DNA from: Alphaproteobacteria bacterium
Lineage (GTDB): Bacteria > Pseudomonadota > Alphaproteobacteria > Rhizobiales > Aestuariivirgaceae
Reading direction: 5' to 3'
Assembly: GCA_020441605.1 (NCBI GenBank)
Contig: JAGRLX010000372.1
Span: 1-21,914 of the forward strand
Length of the DNA stretch: 21,914 bases
This document shows positions 13,585 through 21,256 of the stretch, in pieces. A program made the translations under genes and the position numbers. A model generated the notes under the pieces. It ran no database searches, was not told where the DNA came from, and saw only the letters and a list, made by a program, of their open reading frames with translations. Positions within the stretch are counted from its first letter, which is position 1. Each line of letters starts with the position of its first letter.

Positions 13585-15447
13585 GTGCAGCATAGGCTGA
13601 TCAACTGGTCCGCTCGGAAGCTGCTGGACGATCATGCCGGAACCCAGCCAGCGGGAAACTGGCTTGTGCCTGCTTTCCTGGCGCTGGCGTGGGTGGCTGC
13701 CACTGCTCTTGGTGCCTCGAGCGTCACCGATATCGATCCACGCAGGCTGGGCGATATCGGACTCATTGCCATCGTGCCGGCCAATCTGTGGATCGCTTAC
13801 GGGATATTGTGTTGCGGATTCGTAATGACTCTTGGCCGCGGGCTGGAGAACAGCGTGTTGCCCTTGCTGTTTCTGGTCACATTGGCCTTCTTCCTCCATG
13901 CCATTCCGGCCTTGTCCTATGGAACGCTGCGCTACTCGTGGGCCTGGAAGCATATCGGAGTGGTCGATTACATCCTGCGGCATGGCCGCCTCGGTTCCGA
14001 TGAACCTTATCTCGCGGCCTATCACAATTGGCCGACACTGTTCGTGCTATCGGCTGGTCTGCTGCGGTTGTTCAACGCAACGACGGCAAGCCTCATCGAG
14101 GTGGCACGCTTCTTCCCATTCATCCTCAGCCTGGGTCACATCGGCGTTCTGACATTGCTTTTCCGCAGATTCACGCGGGACCGGCGGCACATCTGGCTGG
14201 CCATCTGGATCTTCCTCCTGGGTAACTGGATCGGTCAGGATTACTACTCGCCGCAGGGCCTGGCATTCGTGCTCTACCTCGGTGTCAACGCCCTGTGCCT
14301 CGGCCCATTGCGGCTCTCGCAGCAACGGAATTCCCCCGGTCTGCCGGCATTCCAACCACTCCGCCGGCTGATCGATTGGTGCGTGACGCCGTTGCCGAAA
14401 CCCCATGTGCATCGACGCAAGCTGTGGCAGCCGCTTTCCGCCCTTCTGGTCTTGCTACTCATCCTGGCCATTGTCACGACACATCAACTGACGCCGGTGG
14501 CGCTGGTGATCGCGCTTGCCATCCTGGCGATGACGGGGCAGTTGAGTGCGGGCTATTTCATCTTTGCACTGGTGGCCAGTGTGGGATGGATAATGTTCAT
14601 GGCATCGCCCTACATGGCCCTGCTGCTTCCGGGGATGGTGGCTGAATTCGGCACGACGGGCGGCGTCATCCTGGACAGGCTGACAGATACCGAAAAGGTC
14701 AGTACGGGTCAGGCCGTGGTCGTGATGGGCGACCGGACGCTCTCGGCCGTCATCGCCGCCATGGCAGCGCTGGGCGTGTTCCGGCGTCTCCAGCTTGGAA
14801 TGCGCGACGGCCCCGCCATAATGCTTGCCTTCGTGGCCGTGCCGGCCGCCCTGTTGACCTCCTATGGCGGCGAAGTGGCGTTCCGGGTCTATCTGTTCGC
14901 GTTGCCATTCATGTCCTTTCTCGCGGCCGCCAGCTTCTTCCCGTCGCCGGGGCACGGGCGGGCCAGGACCTTTGGCATCACACTGATCGTCGCCTGTGCC
15001 GTGCTGATCCCCGGATTCATCCTTGCCAATAACGGGAAGGACCGTCAGTACTGGTTCTCGGCCGGGGAGATCGCGGCGGCCCGCTGGCTGTTCGAAACGG
15101 CGACTGCGCCATCGCTGCTCATCGAAGGTGGCCGGAATTATCCAACGCAGTTTCTGAACTACGAGAACTTCACCTATGTACCGCTTGACGTGGAGCCCGA
15201 AGAAAGCCGCATGGCAGTCTACAGGGATCCGGCTGGGCTGCTCTATCAGTGGCTGAACAATTCGGACTACGCATCGAGCTTCATCATCATCACGCGCAGT
15301 CAGATCGCCTTCGAGGACGACATGGGAAAGCATCCGCACGGCTTTCTCGACAGGATCAAGACGTCGCTGCTGCAGTCGCCGAGGTTCCGTGTCGCATACA
15401 TCAACGCCGATGCACTGATCTTCTCTCTCACCAAGACAGGGGAGTGA
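13585..15447 (+). CDS. Polytopic membrane protein, GT-C glycosyltransferase/polymerase-like
   Basis: This 620-residue protein has about 11-13 hydrophobic segments up to about residue 490 and a soluble C-terminal domain of roughly 120 residues (from DRQYWFSAGEIAAARWLFE) likely in the periplasm. After the third helix comes a loop with SWAWKHIGVVDYILRHGRLG and AAYHNWPTLFVLSAGLLRLF, and later NWIGQDYYSPQGLAFVLYL. An acidic, aromatic first large loop followed by many helices is the layout of GT-C enzymes that use polyprenyl-phosphate sugars. I recall similar motifs in uncharacterised actinobacterial membrane proteins but could not check this. It is divergent from the POTRA operon and lies with a flippase and GT2 genes, so a role as polymerase or lipid-linked sugar transferase is plausible. 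The reading frame extends back to GTG 13546. Confidence 0.65.
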   Translation: MQHRLINWSARKLLDDHAGTQPAGNWLVPAFLALAWVAATALGASSVTDIDPRRLGDIGLIAIVPANLWIAYGILCCGFVMTLGRGLENSVLPLLFLVTLAFFLHAIPALSYGTLRYSWAWKHIGVVDYILRHGRLGSDEPYLAAYHNWPTLFVLSAGLLRLFNATTASLIEVARFFPFILSLGHIGVLTLLFRRFTRDRRHIWLAIWIFLLGNWIGQDYYSPQGLAFVLYLGVNALCLGPLRLSQQRNSPGLPAFQPLRRLIDWCVTPLPKPHVHRRKLWQPLSALLVLLLILAIVTTHQLTPVALVIALAILAMTGQLSAGYFIFALVASVGWIMFMASPYMALLLPGMVAEFGTTGGVILDRLTDTEKVSTGQAVVVMGDRTLSAVIAAMAALGVFRRLQLGMRDGPAIMLAFVAVPAALLTSYGGEVAFRVYLFALPFMSFLAAASFFPSPGHGRARTFGITLIVACAVLIPGFILANNGKDRQYWFSAGEIAAARWLFETATAPSLLIEGGRNYPTQFLNYENFTYVPLDVEPEESRMAVYRDPAGLLYQWLNNSDYASSFIIITRSQIAFEDDMGKHPHGFLDRIKTSLLQSPRFRVAYINADALIFSLTKTGE

Positions 15448-15523
15448 GACCTTGCCCGGCAATTCCTCTCGAACATGCCCGGCCGGTCTGGCATGGTGTG
15501 GTCGGATGATTCTGGGGGACGCA

Positions 15524-15922
15524 ATGCACGGAAAGGCTACGGCACTCGCACTATTGTTGCTCGCCGGTTCCACGTCTGTAAGTTTGGCCCACGAGCAGAA
15601 GCTCGAGGGGTCCGAATGGGGTGTTATCGGAGACGACGAGGCAACGGGACGGTTCATCAGTTTTGCCGGCGAGAACCGCCTGTTCGGTTTCGGGGGATGC
15701 AATCGCCTCACCGGCACTTACGAGCAGCATGACTCCCACCTGACGATTTCGCCGGTAGCCACGACCAAGATGGCCTGCGCACCTGACGTCATGGCTCGCG
15801 AGGAGCAACTTCTAGATGTTCTGGCAAAGGTGCGCGGCGTGCGGGTCGACCACACCCTCTTGCTGCTCCTCGGCGAAGACGGTACCGATCTCCGGACATT
15901 GACCCGCCGCGGCGGCGAATAG
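15524..15922 (+). CDS. Secreted META-domain (HslJ-like) protein
   Basis: This 132-residue protein has a clear signal peptide ([17 protein letters not shown], cleavage before HEQ) followed by one META domain. Visible features are a WGV strand, [24 protein letters not shown] with the family's FxGCNRxxGxY core, and [26 protein letters not shown], which matches the TxMAC...ExxLL motif. The two cysteines (GGC and MAC) may form a disulfide. META proteins such as HslJ are exported or lipid-anchored and linked to stress or novobiocin tolerance, without a known catalytic role. The frame is open from a TTG at 15452, but ATG 15524 has GGGGGA at 15514-15519 and yields a proper signal peptide. It lies 76 bases after the GT-C-like gene and 19 before mtnA; linkage to either is unclear. 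Confidence 0.86.
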   Translation: MHGKATALALLLLAGSTSVSLAHEQKLEGSEWGVIGDDEATGRFISFAGENRLFGFGGCNRLTGTYEQHDSHLTISPVATTKMACAPDVMAREEQLLDVLAKVRGVRVDHTLLLLLGEDGTDLRTLTRRGGE

Positions 15923-15941
15923 CAGGCTTTCGGAATTTCTC

Positions 15942-17045
15942 ATGAATGTGAACGGCAGACACTACCGGACGATTTGGCCCAACGAAAACGGTTGGGCGGT
16001 GGACATCATCGACCAGACGAGATTTCCGCATGTTTTCGACGTCGTGACATTGCGCACGGCCGATGAAGCGGCGACCGCGATCCGCGACATGCTGGTGCGG
16101 GGCGCCCCGTTGATCGGAGTCACCGCCGCCTATGGCATGGCGCTGGCCATGCGCGCCGACGCGAGCGACGCCGGTCTGTCGCAAGCCTATGACCTGCTGG
16201 TGAAGACAAGGCCGACCGCCATAAACCTCAAGTGGGCGCTGGATGAAATGGCCGTCGTCTTGCGGCCGTTGGCGCCGTCTGAGCGGACAGCCATGGCCTA
16301 TGCCCGCGCCGCGGAGATTGCCGATGAAGATGTCGCCATCAACCAGGCAATCGGCCGCAACGGTCTTGCGATCGTGAAGGCCATCGCAGCGCGTAAACCC
16401 GCTGGCGAGCCGGTCAATATCCTAACACACTGCAACGCCGGATGGCTGGCGACGGTTGACTGGGGCACGGCGACGGCACCGATCTACACGGCGCATGATG
16501 CCGGCGTCCCGGTTCATGTCTGGGTCGATGAGACGCGGCCGCGCAATCAGGGTGCCTCGCTTACCGCATGGGAGTTGCTGCATCATGGCGTGCCGCACAC
16601 GGTGATACCCGACAATACCGGTGGCCATCTGATGCAGCACGGGATGGTCGACATGGTGATCGTCGGGACCGATCGCACCACGGCCCAGGGCGACGTCTGC
16701 AACAAGATCGGCACCTACCTCAAGGCGCTTGCGGCCCGTGACAACGCCGTGCCGTTCTACGTGGCGCTGCCATCGCCCACCATCGATTTCAACGTGATTG
16801 ACGGCATCAGGGAGATCCCCATCGAACAGCGCGGCGGCCATGAAGTATCGCATATGACGGGGCGCACCAGCGATGGCCGGATTGAAACAGTGCAGATCAC
16901 TCCGCAAGGCTCGAAGGTCGCGAACTATGCTTTCGACGTGACCCCGGCGCGATATGTCACAGGCCTCATCACCGAGCGAGGCGTGGTGGCGGCGGATCGC
17001 TCTGCGATTGCGGCCGCCTTTCCGGAACGGTCTTCCATTCAGTAG
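15942..17045 (+). CDS. mtnA: S-methyl-5-thioribose-1-phosphate isomerase
   Basis: This 367-residue enzyme converts 5-methylthioribose-1-phosphate to 5-methylthioribulose-1-phosphate in the cytoplasm, in the salvage of the sulfur by-product of polyamine and homoserine-lactone synthesis. It belongs to the eIF2B-alpha/MtnA fold. It shows [16 protein letters not shown] near residue 50, [18 protein letters not shown] with the catalytic Cys164, [10 protein letters not shown] near 190, and [20 protein letters not shown] with the catalytic Asp244 (equivalents of Cys160 and Asp240 in the Bacillus enzyme). QRGGHEVSH near 304 also fits. Length is normal. The ATG at 15942 has GGAA seven bases upstream, a weak site. 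Its last seven bases overlap the end of the convergent mtnK gene. Confidence 0.95.
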   Translation: MNVNGRHYRTIWPNENGWAVDIIDQTRFPHVFDVVTLRTADEAATAIRDMLVRGAPLIGVTAAYGMALAMRADASDAGLSQAYDLLVKTRPTAINLKWALDEMAVVLRPLAPSERTAMAYARAAEIADEDVAINQAIGRNGLAIVKAIAARKPAGEPVNILTHCNAGWLATVDWGTATAPIYTAHDAGVPVHVWVDETRPRNQGASLTAWELLHHGVPHTVIPDNTGGHLMQHGMVDMVIVGTDRTTAQGDVCNKIGTYLKALAARDNAVPFYVALPSPTIDFNVIDGIREIPIEQRGGHEVSHMTGRTSDGRIETVQITPQGSKVANYAFDVTPARYVTGLITERGVVAADRSAIAAAFPERSSIQ

Positions 17046-18337
17046 TTGCGAATCTCGTGCCGAATGCGCCGTGCGGCATCGCAGACGGCTTCGATTGTTC
17101 CGTAGCTCCTGGTGTTCACCATCAGGTCGCGAGCCAGGGTCAGGGCGCGGGCTTCGCAAGTTGCGCGGAGGTCGGCGTCCTTGATCCATTCGAGGTCGAT
17201 GTTGTGGGCAAGGCCGAGAATGCGCCGGATCATCTTGGCGGCAGCAAAGCCCAACGTGTCTGCCCACAACCGTTCCATGTAGGCCTGACGCTCCGCCTCG
17301 AGTGCGGCCTTGCCGGGGCCGTCGGCAAAGAGCGAGGCGGGGTAGGCGTCTCCGGTGCCATGGGCCCGCCACAGGTCGAGGAATTTGTCGCGGAATGACG
17401 TCCAGATGGCGCCAACCGTGGTCAACACCCATTCGCGATACTGGTCGCGCTGGCCGGGATGTTCCTCATGCCCATCATGTGAGAAATAGTTGATCAGAAA
17501 ATTGGCGATCACGGCGCCGACATCAAATCCCATCGGGCCCATGAAGGCGAACTCCGGATCGATCACGCGTGTATTCTCCGGGGTCAGCATCACCGATCCC
17601 GTGTGGAGATCGCCATGGAGCATCGCTTCTGCATTGCAGAGGAATTTCAGCTTCAGCCTTGAGACGGCGACCTTCATATCGTCGTCTTCACGCCAGCGCC
17701 TGGCAAAGCCATCGAGCTGCGGCGAGGTCCAGCGGTTGAGGTCCGCCACGCGATAGGGATCTGTGAAGATCAGGTCCTCGGTAATCTTGCACAGCGCGGT
17801 GTTGCCGGCGAAGGCCGCAATCATGGCTTTCTTCTTGTCGGCTGGCAGGGCCAGGTCCGAAGTAAAGAACAGTGTCCGCGCCATGAATGTGGACATGTCA
17901 TCGGCGAACCTGGGATAGACCGCCGCCGCGATCATGCCGCGGCGCATGATGATATGCGGTTCGAGCAGTTCCATGACGATCAGCGCCTGGATTTCGTCAT
18001 AGTGGATTACCCCGGGCACAAGGCCGCCGGTCAGTCGTGCCTGTTCGGTAAGCGCCATATGTTCGTAGTGGGCCCGCGAGAGGGGCAATGGCCAGCTTTC
18101 GCCCACCAGGCGGACATAGGGCAGTGCCTGCTTCACCGCCACGCCGCCCTTCGGCCCCTTCACGATGAAGACAAGGTTGAGATTGCCATCGCCCACTTCG
18201 GCGATTCGCCAGTCTTGTGGACTGCCGCCGAGAGTGGCGGCAACGGCAGAGATGCATGAGAGGTATTCAGCCAGGGTTTCCGGTGTCTTGGGCTTGTAGT
18301 CTGGCGGTGCGGAAATCTTTGTCGGCATGAGAGACAC
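17039..18337 (-). CDS. mtnK: S-methyl-5-thioribose kinase
   Basis: This 432-residue kinase phosphorylates 5-methylthioribose on the anomeric hydroxyl, giving the substrate of MtnA. It has the APH/choline kinase-like fold. [19 protein letters not shown] (about 53-71) contains the ATP-contacting loop and lysine, and [14 protein letters not shown] is the hinge region. [10 protein letters not shown] (HGD at 241-243) is the catalytic loop in its MtnK-specific form, followed by [17 protein letters not shown] with the metal-binding DPE, and an RRILGLAH segment near the end. The frame begins with GTG at 18337, and an ATG three codons later (18328) is equally possible; neither has a good ribosome site. 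Use of MtnK rather than MtnP implies that methylthioadenosine is first hydrolysed by a nucleosidase elsewhere, or that methylthioribose is imported. Confidence 0.94.
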   Translation of the reverse strand: MSLMPTKISAPPDYKPKTPETLAEYLSCISAVAATLGGSPQDWRIAEVGDGNLNLVFIVKGPKGGVAVKQALPYVRLVGESWPLPLSRAHYEHMALTEQARLTGGLVPGVIHYDEIQALIVMELLEPHIIMRRGMIAAAVYPRFADDMSTFMARTLFFTSDLALPADKKKAMIAAFAGNTALCKITEDLIFTDPYRVADLNRWTSPQLDGFARRWREDDDMKVAVSRLKLKFLCNAEAMLHGDLHTGSVMLTPENTRVIDPEFAFMGPMGFDVGAVIANFLINYFSHDGHEEHPGQRDQYREWVLTTVGAIWTSFRDKFLDLWRAHGTGDAYPASLFADGPGKAALEAERQAYMERLWADTLGFAAAKMIRRILGLAHNIDLEWIKDADLRATCEARALTLARDLMVNTRSYGTIEAVCDAARRIRHEIRNY

Positions 18338-18460
18338 GGTGATGCTGATCGTTGTTTTCCATCAAGGACTGAAATGATGGCGATTGTCCAGTCTCATGAA
18401 CGGCTTTCAGGCGTTGACGAGCTCTGCGTGAAACTTCGGCATTTCGGCGGCGCAGCAACG

Positions 18461-18482
18461 ATTGATGCTCTGCAGCATCGAT
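18461..18482. promoter_or_regulatory. Stem-loop/operator-like palindrome between mtnK and the ABC operon
   Basis: ATTGATGCT and AGCATCGAT form a nine-pair stem (one G-T) around CTGC. It lies midway in the 284-base divergent region, and followed by ATATTTGTAG it could be part of a promoter on either strand. Nearby TTGACT at 18496-18501 resembles a -35 box for the transporter operon, but the sequence 17 bases on is a poor -10. A dimeric regulator controlling both mtnK and the transporter is one reading. No known methionine-related riboswitch was recognised by eye. Confidence 0.3.
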
Positions 18483-18621
18483 ATTTGTAGGACAATTGAC
18501 TAGACAAAGTCCGCGCTCTGTTGGAAGGTCCGCACCAGCACCGGATGTGAAACGGCAATGGAGCCTGTGGGCGTGACGAAGGTGCTGCGCCGGCACAGGA
18601 TGTGGAGGAGGATCAAGACCA

Positions 18622-19647
18622 ATGTTGAATGACCTTATCAAAGAGGCTGCCAACCGGCGCGATGTCTTCAAGAAGCTCGGCGCGACAGCACTTGGTGCGG
18701 CGTTGCTGGCTGACGCCGGATTCGATCCGGCCATGGCCCAGGCGCTGGCGCCTGCCGGCAAGCCGATGAAGGCGGCCTTCTCGAATGCCGGCCTCCAGGC
18801 CACCTGGTGCGCCCAGGGCAAGCAGGCGGCGGAAGCCTGGGGCAAGCTGATGAACGTCGAGATCACCTGGTTCGACGGTGAGCTCTCGGCCACCAAGCAG
18901 CGCGCCGCCATCGACAACATGGCTTCGCAGAAGTGGGACTTCGTGGCGATCCAGACCTTCGGCATTGGCACGCTGACTGACCCGATCAAAAAGATGATCG
19001 ATGGCGGCACCCCGGTAATCGCGATGGATACGTTGGTTGCTCCTCCTGGCACCGTGCCGATTCACACCTTCATCGCGCCCGACAATATCATGATGGGCTC
19101 GGTCGTCACCTCGGCGCTGGTCAGCGCCATGGGCGGCGGCGGCAACATGGTGATGACCCAGGGTGCACTCGGCCATTCGGGCGCCCAGGGCCGCGCCAAG
19201 GGTTTCCACCAGGTGGTTGACGGCAATGGCAACATCAAGCTGCTTGACGAGCAGCCGGCCGACTGGGACGTTACCAAAGTGGCGCGCATCTGGGACTCGC
19301 TGCTCACCCAGTTCCCGGACATCAAGGGCGCCTTCTTCCACAACGACGACATGGCGCTGGCAGCCCATAACGTCATGAAGGCCAAGAACCGCACCGACAT
19401 CCTGATCGCAGGTGTCGACGCCATGCCGCCGGCGGTGAACGCGGTGCTCGAAGGTGTCATGGTGGCGACCGTCCGCAACCCGTCCTGCCGTATCCACGGC
19501 TGGTCGGTGGCCGCAGGCGTCGCCGCGGTGCAGGGGGGCGAGATGGCCGGCAAGGACATTCCAGACTTCATCCTCGCCGACGGCCCGGTCATTACCAAGG
19601 AAACTGCCGCAGGACATCTGTGGCTGCAGAAGAACTTCCTGATCTGA
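18622..19647 (+). CDS. ABC importer substrate-binding protein, RbsB-like sugar-binding type with Tat-like signal
   Basis: This 341-residue periplasmic protein begins with a twin-arginine-like signal (NRRDVFKKLGATALGAALLA, then AMAQA cleavage). The two-lobed type I binding protein fold of the Peripl_BP_4 group follows. MKAAFSNAGLQATWCAQGKQ opens the N-lobe, then come SATKQRAAIDNMASQKWDFVAIQ, TPVIAMDT, GAFFHNDDMALAAHNVMKA and LIAGVDAMPPAVNAV, which are hallmarks of ribose/xylose-type binders. It captures the ligand for the adjacent ABC transporter. GGAGGAGG lies 10 bases before the ATG. It is the first gene of an operon with ATPase and permease and is divergent from mtnK, so methylthioribose or a related pentose is the favoured ligand; that is inference from context. 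CUT2-type binders normally accompany RbsA/RbsC partners, unlike here. Confidence 0.9.
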   Translation: MLNDLIKEAANRRDVFKKLGATALGAALLADAGFDPAMAQALAPAGKPMKAAFSNAGLQATWCAQGKQAAEAWGKLMNVEITWFDGELSATKQRAAIDNMASQKWDFVAIQTFGIGTLTDPIKKMIDGGTPVIAMDTLVAPPGTVPIHTFIAPDNIMMGSVVTSALVSAMGGGGNMVMTQGALGHSGAQGRAKGFHQVVDGNGNIKLLDEQPADWDVTKVARIWDSLLTQFPDIKGAFFHNDDMALAAHNVMKAKNRTDILIAGVDAMPPAVNAVLEGVMVATVRNPSCRIHGWSVAAGVAAVQGGEMAGKDIPDFILADGPVITKETAAGHLWLQKNFLI

Positions 19648-19657
19648 TCGGAGACGC

Positions 19658-21256
19658 ATGACGGATCAACAGAAGACATCGGGCAGGGGCGGTCACACGC
19701 CCCTGCTCGAGCTTATCGGGGTGTCGAAGCATTTCGGTGGCGTGATGGCGCTGCAGGATGTGGACTTCACGCTCGAGGCAGGCGAGATTCATGGCCTCGT
19801 CGGCGAAAATGGCGCCGGCAAGTCGACCCTGATGAACATCCTCTACGGCCTGCTTCATCGCGATGCCGGCGAGGTAAAGCTCTTCCAGAAGACCGTCAAT
19901 TTCTCCGGCCCGGCCGAAGCGATCGCCGCCGGCGTCGGCATGGTCCACCAGCACTTCAAGCTGGCGCCGACCTTCACCGTGGCCGACAACATCATCCTCG
20001 GCTCCGAGCCCATGCGCTCGCTCGGCCGCATCGACCGCGAGCGCGCCATCCGCGAGACCGGCGAGATCAGCAAGCGCTACGGCCTCGACCTCGATCCCCG
20101 CGCCGTCATCGGCTCGCTCGCCGTGGGCTTGCGCCAGCGCGTCGAAATCCTCAAGGCGCTCTACCGCGAGGCCCAGGTCCTCATTCTCGACGAGCCGACC
20201 GCCGTCCTGACTCCGCAGGAGACGCGCGAACTCTTCGCCACGATCCGTACCCTCGCCGAGAATGGTCATTCGATCATCTTCATCACCCACAAGCTCCGCG
20301 AGGTGCTTGCTGTCTCCGATCGCATCTCGGTGATGCGACAGGGACGGATCGTAGCGACGCTCGACAACAAGGATGTGACCGCGCAGGAAATCGCCAGCCT
20401 GATGGTCGGCCGAACGGTCCTGCTCCGCGTCGCCAAGAGCAAGGCGCAGGCTAGCGACGAGGCGCTCCTCAAGGTCGACGGCCTGACCGCCCGCGGCGAA
20501 CGCGGCGAGACCGCGGTGGACGACCTGTCGCTGACCGTCCGCTCCGGCGAGATCGTCGGACTTGCCGGCGTGCAGGGCAACGGCCAGGACGAGCTGGTCG
20601 AGTGCATCGCCGGCCTCAGGAGCCCGGTCACCGGCACGATCGACATCTGCGGCCGCAAGGCGATCGCCAATCCCCGCGCCAACCGTGCGGCCGGCCTCGC
20701 CTACATCCCCGCCGATCGCGGCGGCGTCGGCCTGTCGCTCGACAGCGCCATCTGGGAGAACCTCACCGTCGGCCATGTCGAGGAATTCGGCCGCGGCCCG
20801 CTGCTTGCCATCCGTGCCGCGCGGCAGCGGGCGGGCTCGCTGATCAAGAGTTTCGACATCCGCGGCGCCGAACTCGACAAGCGCGCCGGCTCGCTTTCCG
20901 GCGGCAACCAGCAGAAGGTCCAGGTCGCCCGCGAACTGACCCGCGACGCGCGCCTGGTGCTTGCCGAACAGCCATCCCAGGGTGTCGATATCGGCGCTAT
21001 CGAGTCGATCCACCGGACGCTGGTCGAGATGCGCGACGCCGGCCGCGCCGTCTTCGTCATCTCCGCCGACCTCGACGAGATCTTCTCGCTGTCCGACCGC
21101 ATCCTCGTCATCTATCGCGGCCGCATCGTCGCCGATCTCGTCACCGAGGAGACCGATGCCGAGACCGTCGGCCGCTACATGGGCGGTCTCGAGGACAACG
21201 CCCTGCTCGAACCCGAATCCCAGACTGGCCACGAGGCGTCCGACCATGTCCGCTGA
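19658..21256 (+). CDS. ABC transporter ATPase with two nucleotide-binding domains, simple sugar/nucleoside type
   Basis: This 532-residue protein has two fused ABC domains. The first has Walker A GENGAGKST (49-57), Q-loop region GMVHQHFKLAPTFTVADNI, the family's signature variant AVGLRQRVEILKAL, Walker B VLILDEPTAVL (about 173-183) and switch ITHK. The second has a degenerate Walker A (GVQGNGQDEL, about 303), a good signature LSGGNQQKV (about 413) and LVLAEQPSQGVDIGA. This pattern of one degenerate site is normal in this group. MVHQHF and GNGQ place it with the YufO/BMP-type nucleoside importers rather than RbsA, whose equivalents read IHQE and GAGR. It energises import through the downstream permease. 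GGAG sits before the ATG, 10 bases after the binding-protein stop; its end overlaps the permease start by 11 bases. Confidence 0.93.
   Translation: MTDQQKTSGRGGHTPLLELIGVSKHFGGVMALQDVDFTLEAGEIHGLVGENGAGKSTLMNILYGLLHRDAGEVKLFQKTVNFSGPAEAIAAGVGMVHQHFKLAPTFTVADNIILGSEPMRSLGRIDRERAIRETGEISKRYGLDLDPRAVIGSLAVGLRQRVEILKALYREAQVLILDEPTAVLTPQETRELFATIRTLAENGHSIIFITHKLREVLAVSDRISVMRQGRIVATLDNKDVTAQEIASLMVGRTVLLRVAKSKAQASDEALLKVDGLTARGERGETAVDDLSLTVRSGEIVGLAGVQGNGQDELVECIAGLRSPVTGTIDICGRKAIANPRANRAAGLAYIPADRGGVGLSLDSAIWENLTVGHVEEFGRGPLLAIRAARQRAGSLIKSFDIRGAELDKRAGSLSGGNQQKVQVARELTRDARLVLAEQPSQGVDIGAIESIHRTLVEMRDAGRAVFVISADLDEIFSLSDRILVIYRGRIVADLVTEETDAETVGRYMGGLEDNALLEPESQTGHEASDHVR

Noticed and set aside
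14455..15717. 420-codon minus-strand frame across the GT-C-like gene and META gene
   Set aside because: It spans two convincing plus-strand genes including a signal peptide and META motifs, and its own translation has no domain.
16422..17432. 336-codon minus-strand frame across the mtnA/mtnK junction
   Set aside because: It is a shifted-frame shadow of two well-identified enzymes.
18338..18621. SAM- or SAH-type riboswitch ahead of the methylthioribose genes
   Set aside because: No recognisable conserved core or pseudoknot pattern could be found by eye; only a simple stem-loop is present.
18267..19052. Minus-strand frame covering part of mtnK, the divergent gap and the binding-protein gene
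   Set aside because: Most of it is antisense to the substrate-binding protein; in the gap portion no ribosome site, motif or coding pattern was seen.
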